Assembly (NCBI GenBank): GCA_963576725.1
Contig: OY755240.1
Location: 58,218,633 to 58,282,632 of the forward strand
Reading direction: 5' to 3'
Source of the DNA: Azorinus chamasolen
Lineage: Eukaryota > Mollusca > Bivalvia > Cardiida > Solecurtidae
Length of the DNA: 64,000 bases
The notes below the pieces were generated by a model. That model did not search any database and was not told where the DNA came from. It saw only the letters and a list, made by a program, of their open reading frames with translations. The first letter of the stretch is position 1, and every line of letters begins with the position of its first letter. Positions 58,332-64,000 of this stretch are shown here, in pieces. Position numbers and translations under genes: made by a program.

Positions 58332-60906
58332 TGTTGATATACCATAATCGGGCGAGAACTGGCTAGACTCACCGACATAGATGTGAAAAAATATTTCTGC
58401 CTTGCAGCTTCTAATCGTAAGGAATCAAAGGATTGTAGCAATTATTAGTGGTTCACATAGACCCAATAATGCAGATTGATATAGGTGAGACAGACAAATC
58501 AAAGGGTCTTAAAACACATCACAGGATTACCAGTTCTCGACAGATGATGGTATATTAAAAGTCGAAACAGTCTTGAAACCCTGAATTCAATGGGATTTAA
58601 AATCACTGACACTTTAAAAACAATAACAGAAGATTGTTTGGGATATCATAAGTACTTGGCTTTCAACAGTTACCATGGAAGCAGTACATGGTCAATTTGG
58701 TAACAGTCTTAGACATAAAATTTATTTATTCATCATCAAAAGGTACATTTATTATTGCAAGCTATACTTGGAGCATGGTGTAATGTTGTGCTCGGCATAC
58801 TGCGAAACATGTTATTTTCAATATTGTTTCTCTTTGTTTTCTTATCACTAATTAATATTTATGAGGATGCAAATAAGGTAATTTGAATAAAGTGAACCTA
58901 TTTACATTAATTCATACATCAACTACCGGGTATATGTTTATATCATTTATAATTATCGCCCAAGAAGGCAGCAATATATTTGTATGTTGCAGGTAAATAT
59001 GAACAATGAGGTTAGAATGGTTGCTTAGGAAACAGATATATCACCATCAGTGCTATATAATGTGTCCCAAATTTATTCATCTAACAATCTTGGTGATATT
59101 CAGTAATCATAGTAAACTTTAGCTAACCATTTTCCATATTTGTTAGCTTTATAAGAGAAAGACTGGTGTCTGTCGAACATTTCAACATCTATTACTGTTC
59201 TCATAAATATTCATACATATGCAAATTAGTTTATATCAGAAAAGTAATATTTACTATTAAAGCAATGCCTCATATCTATGTTTGTAAAAATTGATTTCAT
59301 GATTCATCAAAAATAACTGAGATCTAGCGGAGTATTACAGTTGGATGTCAAATTTCCAAAATTTGTGAAAGGATCGGTTACCATGGAAACCGTTACAATC
59401 TTACTTACAGTTCATTGTTTGGGTATCAATTAAGTTGATTGGCTTTCTGGGTATTTTGTCATCATTTTAAACTACATTTGAAGTTGTTTTCTGATATTGG
59501 TAGGATAAAAATTGAGAGGTTTACATTATTTCTGTAATTTTTTGCTATCTTTTAATTATTCTCATTAATATTCATGTGTATGCAAATAAGGTAATTCCTA
59601 ATTATAGGTTTTAAACCGAAGCACACTGTCTTAGCTTTAATTTGGTACCAGTTTTATGCAGTTTGCACAGATACTTCCTGTGATATGGAAGAGTTTTGCA
59701 GGTAGGTGTCGACTAACAAAACTGTGTGAACAGAGTGAAATGAATGGTTACTATGGAAACAATTAAAAAGTTACTCAGAGTTAAATGTTTGGTCCTCAAA
59801 TTTGATATTTTGTTTTCTGAGGATTTTGTCATCAGATTAAACTGCATTTGAAATTGTTTTCTGATATTTGTAGGATAAAAAGTGAATTTACGTTATTTCT
59901 ATATTGTTTTTACTATTTTTAATGTTCTCATTAATATTCATGAGTATGCAAATAAGGTTATCTAACTGGGAATAAAAGCACAATGTCATATCTCCAATTT
60001 GGTACCAATTTTATATGTTTTGGACAAAAACTGGCTGTAATATGGACGATTTTGCAGATACGGACCATCATTACGAAAACTAGGGTGTTGCCATGGAAAC
60101 GGTGAAAATGGTGCTTAAAATTAATGCTATGGTCCTCAAATTGGATATTTTGTTTCCTGTTTTTTTTTGTCATCATGTTAAACTGCATTTGAAGTTATTT
60201 TCTGATATGTGTAGGATAAAAAAATGAAAGGTTTATGTTATTTCTATACATTTTTTTTTACTAATTTTAATGTTCTCATTAATATTCATGAGTATGCAAA
60301 TAAGGTAATTGAAAAGAAACAAGTTACAAATAAAAGCACAATGTCTTATCTTCCATTTGGTACCAGTTTTATAGTTTTAGGACAAAAACTGGCTGTGATA
60401 TGGGCGCATTTGTAGGTATGGGTCATCATTACGAAAACTGGGGGGTTGCCATGGAAACGGTTAAAATACACATAGCCTAAAAGAATTTAAGTTTGAGTAC
60501 ATTCGCGATTCTGATTCAGGATACTTTTCTGAACATTTTGGTACCCATGAAAAAAGTCTAGGGGTGCACGGTAGGCACTACTGGCTCCCTGACTAATACA
60601 CACTGTTGTTTACATTGTATTAATAAAGATAGACGCGTCTCCGGTGAGTCACACAAATTTACGGTTATTGTCGAGCCACTTTTCCACATGAAAATACATT
60701 TTGTTTCTGAGAGGTTGTATTGCGTGATCGCACACAATCGTATTTTACTGCAGAAACTGACAGGTATATAATAAATATGATTATCTCAATGTGTATTCCC
60801 AGTTCAAATGATATACTCAAGAAATAGGGTATTTATATTAATCGTTTTAGTTAAAGATATGTCAGCTGCTTGGTGATAACACCGGTGATTGCAATTTTAT
60901 TTTCAG

Positions 60907-61005
60907 GAATGACCGAAGAGGAGCATGTGATATTCCTACCTCCAATCAGATCATGGTGGTACGATGGCTATTTGCCATACTTCTCCATACGCGAATTAGA
61001 TAACG
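60907..61005 (+). CDS. EGF/ApeC secreted protein, exon 4
   Basis: Acceptor TTTATTTTCAG, donor GTATGT at 61006, 99 bp, phase 1 at both ends and therefore compatible with exon 3. Encodes MTEEEHVIFLPPIRSWWYDG, then YLPYFSIRELDN. Joined to exon 3 it continues the second CPxG segment of the ApeC-like domain. The final part of the domain, with the usual terminal cysteines, must lie in a further exon that is not in the window. Naiad copy 2 starts at 61030, only 25 bp past the donor, so the next exon is at least 3 kb away. Whether the gene is still correctly spliced is not known. Confidence 0.65.
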
Positions 61006-61540
61006 GTATGTATGAGGTTTTTCCTCTTCAATGGAAAAGCAGTAAAGTCAAGCAGGCAAAGCCACATGCAAGACGCAACCACCACCAAAACACCGATAGA
61101 CAGCATGACACACACACACACACAACCACACACCCAAACGCACACTCACACACACGAAATGAACACAGAAAACACCAAAAGAGACACAAGAACCAGGGAC
61201 AAACGTTCCACAACATGAACAAACCACAAGCACAAAGACGCAAGGCAAACAAAAGGAAGGGTGACAAAGAGAGTACCGCCTTGGCACGGTCAGCAGCAAA
61301 AACACCACTGGGGGTTTAAACCGGTTTACGGACGTCCTAACCTCGCACTTCTCTCAAAGTCACCCTAGCTTTACCGCTGGACTTACCCACAACATAGACG
61401 ACGGTGAACACAGGACAACATGTAAAACATAGCATAATAACTGTGACAATCCGTCAAATATGTACTCAATGACTTTGCTGAAGTCAGAGCACCTGCAGGT
61501 AAGCCGTTAAGGGCACGACAGGGAAAAAGTAATACATGAG

Positions 61541-61585
61541 TCTGGTACGCTCCTCCTGTATCCAAGTTTAAGAGTATACCATCAT
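61541..61585 (-). promoter_or_regulatory. SECIS-like hairpin in Naiad 3' UTR, copy 2
   Basis: ATGA, stem strand TGGTATACTC, TT, AAAC, returning strand GAGCGTACCA, GA. The U-U mismatch of copy 1 is a U-G pair here, with one A-C mismatch next to it; all core elements are kept. Confidence 0.65.
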
Positions 61586-61591
61586 AGAGTA

Positions 61592-64000
61592 CTACCCTCG
61601 GCCTGTCATCGCGCAAGCAAAGAGGGAAGCGTAGCTACCGACTGTAAAAGGGTCGATAACCAAACATGCAGTGTGTTGCAATATAATAGGATCATAACCT
61701 TTCTTTTTAAATGTTTTAATGCGTTTTATAAACAAATCATGAAAATGGATATGACCCCGAATTTTCCTAAGTTTGTAGATAACATCCCCTTAAAATTCTG
61801 GTTGAGAAATGCCTTGTCGCAGTAACGTCCGTAGATTGCAATTATATTTACTAATGAGAGGTAAATTTCGATAATAAAATTTAGAAAAGGTTTTCCGAAG
61901 TTTGTGATATCTGTAACCTTGCTTAAGAAGTTTATCAGTTATAACTAAATTACGTCTGTTAAAATCTTCAAGCAAAGAACAGGCTCGGGCAAACCTAATA
62001 AGTTGAGAAATATAAACACCATAAGATGTAGAACGTGGCACATCCCCATCTAGAAAAGGATAATTAACAATTTTAAAATTAAAATCTTCTCTTTTATCGT
62101 ATACTTTGGACGAAACTTTATCATTTGTAATTGAAAGATTCAAATCTAAAAATGAAGCATTAATGTCAGATTGATTAGCTTTGTTTAAAGACAGTTCTTT
62201 TGGGTAGATTGAAGAAACCATAGTATCAAAATAAGGATGATCTAAATTCAAAATATCGTCTAAATACCTTGAGGTTTTATTAAAAGCATTAACAATATCG
62301 GTCTGTGTATCAGGTTTTAAGCTAAGCATAAAATCCCTCTCGTAGCAATACAAAAACAAATCTGCAACACGAGGGGCACAATTTGTACCCATGGGTATAC
62401 CAACAACTTGACGATATATGGTATCTCCATAACGCACAAATATATTATCTAAAAGAAAGGTAAGAGATCTACAAACATCAAGGCAAGTCCACATTGTGTA
62501 ATGTTCAACTTCTGAATTCGAAAAGAATGAACGTTGAACATTACAAGCAATGAACATTTTGTTTTCTCTGGCAAAGGTTTTTTCTATTAATTTAATAAGT
62601 CTATCCTTTATAAGATGGTGAGGTAGAGTAGTATAGAGTGTAGATAAATCATACGAGCTCAGTAAAGAAATGTTATACTGTTCATTTTCAAGTTTTGTTA
62701 AAACATCATTTGAATTTTTTATGGACCAAAAAACATTAATACCAGAATTTTCATATATTTTATCACAGTAGCGTTTAACATGTTCTTTGATCGTAGTAAG
62801 ACAGGACGTCAAAAGTATAGATAATTTAGTAGTGGTACAACAGCTAGAGTTTGCAATAAAACGCGACTTATAAGGGTTTTTATGTAGTTTCGGAATCCAG
62901 TACAAAGTAGAAAGTTTACGTTGTTTTATGTTAGGACCAGACTTAAAATCATTGCACATTTTTACATGTTCCGAGACTATATCTTTTTCAGGTGTTTGAA
63001 CTGTTATATAAGTTTTTGAATCAGTTAGCTCCTTCTTTAAAACATCAACATAATACAATCTTCAAATAATGATTACATTGTTTGATGCCTTGTCAGCAGG
63101 AACAAGAACATAATCTGAATGAAAATTAGAAATGTTTTTCTTCAAGTAGCGAAATGTAACTCTAGGTCGAGGTGGTAAAAGATGGTTATTTGATTTGTAA
63201 AAAGTTATTCGTGTATCAATAATATCGAAAATACATTTCTTCCAATCCGAAAGGGCATTAACATCAGCATGTTCTCGTCGACACCATTTGATGCAGAATT
63301 CTTGAATAGCTTCCGCAATATGAGTTCGACAAGCGTCAAAATCAATAAGGGAAGGTAATCTATATTTAGGTCCTTTAGTTAGAAGGGTCCTGAGACGTTT
63401 ATCCTTAATGATATCAAAATTACCAGTAATGACATGACCAACTGGTTTATAGCAAAAGCTAGAAATGCTACAATCTCAAGAAATAGGGGTATTAACATCA
63501 ATATTTAAGTCAGAGACAATTTTATTGTAGTTCAAAATAACATTTCTAATAGGTTTATTATATTTATAACAGATGATAGGTGATTCAGAGTTGATGAAAT
63601 ATTTGGGAATAGCATCGATTACATTCTTATCACGAAATATACTTTGAATATCAATAAAATCGATACCTTTATTTAGGAACTGAAGTTTCAGAAAATGTCT
63701 TTTATGTTCAGATTCTTTATCAATACGTGGACGAAGAACATGCTGTGTGTAACTTTGTATGTGAGGCAGTATTAATTAACGGATCTGTACGCATATAGAT
63801 TTTATCAGCCTCTTCGTCTATTGACTTAAGACAGGAAAAGGGTAAAGACGACAATCAAGATAACATAGAATGTTTACCAGTTTGTTTTAGAATAGTATGT
63901 AAATCATGAATAGACATATTACGACGTAATTTACGCTTAATATTACCATTTCTACGTCTACCATGTGATCTACTTTTACGTTTTCGAATAGAAAATATAG
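61592..64000 (-). pseudogene. Naiad polyprotein: basic region, UxC linker, RT; candidate selenoprotein
   Basis: Reading the minus strand: a basic N-terminal part (RKRKSRSHGRRRNGNIKRK) with TGA at 63857-63855; a one-base frameshift near 63776; RPRIDKESEHKRHF, then TPIS, TGA (63478-63476), DCSISSFCYKPVGHVITGN; KGPKYRLPSLIDFD; VLVPADKASNNVIII, TGA (63064-63062), RLYYVDVLKKEL; RT with YDLSTLYTTLP, GIPMGTNCAP, YLDD and the thumb region. At 61792-61790 a Tyr codon of copy 1 is TAA; the homologous C-terminus ends at 61592. About 735 codons upstream of that TAA contain three stops, all TGA. The second stands in the CxC linker motif of Naiads (here U-x-C); the third stands where relatives usually have Cys (from memory). 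Naiads with several selenocysteines are described from clams and spiders. The copy is dead through the frameshift and the TAA. Confidence 0.8.

Larger units (their letters stand above)
55673..60591 (-). mobile_element. DNA transposon with 1.6-1.9-kb inverted arms, possible Academ
   Basis: Ends CAGGGAGCCAATAGTGCC and GGCACTACTGGCTCCCTG, with ACT on both sides as a likely 3-bp target duplication. The left arm spans about 55673-57282 and the right about 58720-60591. Each arm is built of degenerate units of about 360 bp carrying TGAATATTAATGAGAA and TCAGAAAACAA; the right arm has one unit more. The middle has a broken coding region (57508-58331). The 3-bp target and XPG-like protein suggest Academ, but this is not proven. 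Confidence 0.75.
50891..60906 (+). other. Intron 3 of the EGF/ApeC gene
   Basis: About 10 kb. The first 1.9 kb (50900-52800) shows nothing recognisable apart from an ATT/GTT/GAT triplet run. Then come family E copies, a SINE-like repeat, F and H repeats, an inverted repeat (55220) and the 4.9-kb inverted-arm element (55673-60591). Confidence 0.5.
61030..64000 (-). mobile_element. Naiad-type Penelope-like element, copy 2 (runs off the window)
   Basis: 3' end AATGGAAAAG at 61030 on the plus strand, the same terminus as copy 1. Includes 3' UTR with SECIS-like hairpin, RT, CxC linker and part of a basic N-terminal region. The expected GIY-YIG endonuclease would lie beyond 64000. Inserted in an intron of the EGF/ApeC gene, in opposite orientation. 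Confidence 0.87.

Overview
This is eukaryotic, AT-rich, repeat-dominated DNA, most likely from a clam-like bivalve mollusc. The evidence is exons with GT-AG introns encoding extracellular modules (EGF-like plus ApeC-like; D8C plus von Willebrand A), Naiad-type Penelope-like retroelements with in-frame TGA codons (selenoprotein Naiads are described from clams and spiders), an APE-type LINE, Tc1/mariner, pogo-like and TTAA-target MITEs, and mollusc-style SINE tails rich in GACG. No bacterial, organellar or viral gene is visible and no species is claimed.

Host genes. (1) A decaying gene on + with three recognisable exons: a D8C exon (10628-10792), a vWA N-terminal exon (13560-13719) and a vWA C-terminal exon (23597-23731). 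Two of the three carry an in-frame TAA and the MIDAS motif has lost its Asp. (2) An intact-looking + strand gene with four phase-1 exons: 45681-45786 (secretion signal), 50323-50427 (EGF-like), 50567-50890 (ApeC-like) and 60907-61005. It runs into a Naiad insertion 25 bp past its last visible donor and probably continues beyond the window.

Retroelements. Naiad copy 1 (14811-16774, +), copy 3 (27548-28346, +, old) and copy 2 (61030 to the window end, -), plus a tandem 3'-UTR fragment (14521-14810) and a 55-bp terminal fragment (57154-57208). The 3' UTR begins with a hairpin that fits a SECIS element and covaries between copies, and copy 2 has three in-frame TGAs but no TAA or TAG upstream of the RT domain. 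A LINE (33565-37468, -) with a 6-bp target duplication splits a satellite. Remnants of another LINE, a Ty3/Gypsy RT, a mariner and a Tc1 transposase are also present.

DNA elements. A 4.9-kb element with 1.6-1.9 kb inverted arms (55673-60591) sits in intron 3 of the ApeC gene. Several dozen short MITEs fall into families here called A-E and G (TTAA termini followed by CCCTTT or CTCTTT; most with a hairpin core), F (pogo-like TIRs, TA target) and H. Across families A, B, C, E and G the hairpin core carries the same single mismatch.

Tandem repeats: a 44/42-bp minisatellite (1232-3816), a 52-bp repeat, (GT)n at 17365, (CTAT)n at 49426, a recent 1,038-bp duplication (18859-20934), and a 92-93-bp satellite (26232-38603) whose two halves meet head-to-head at 30230.
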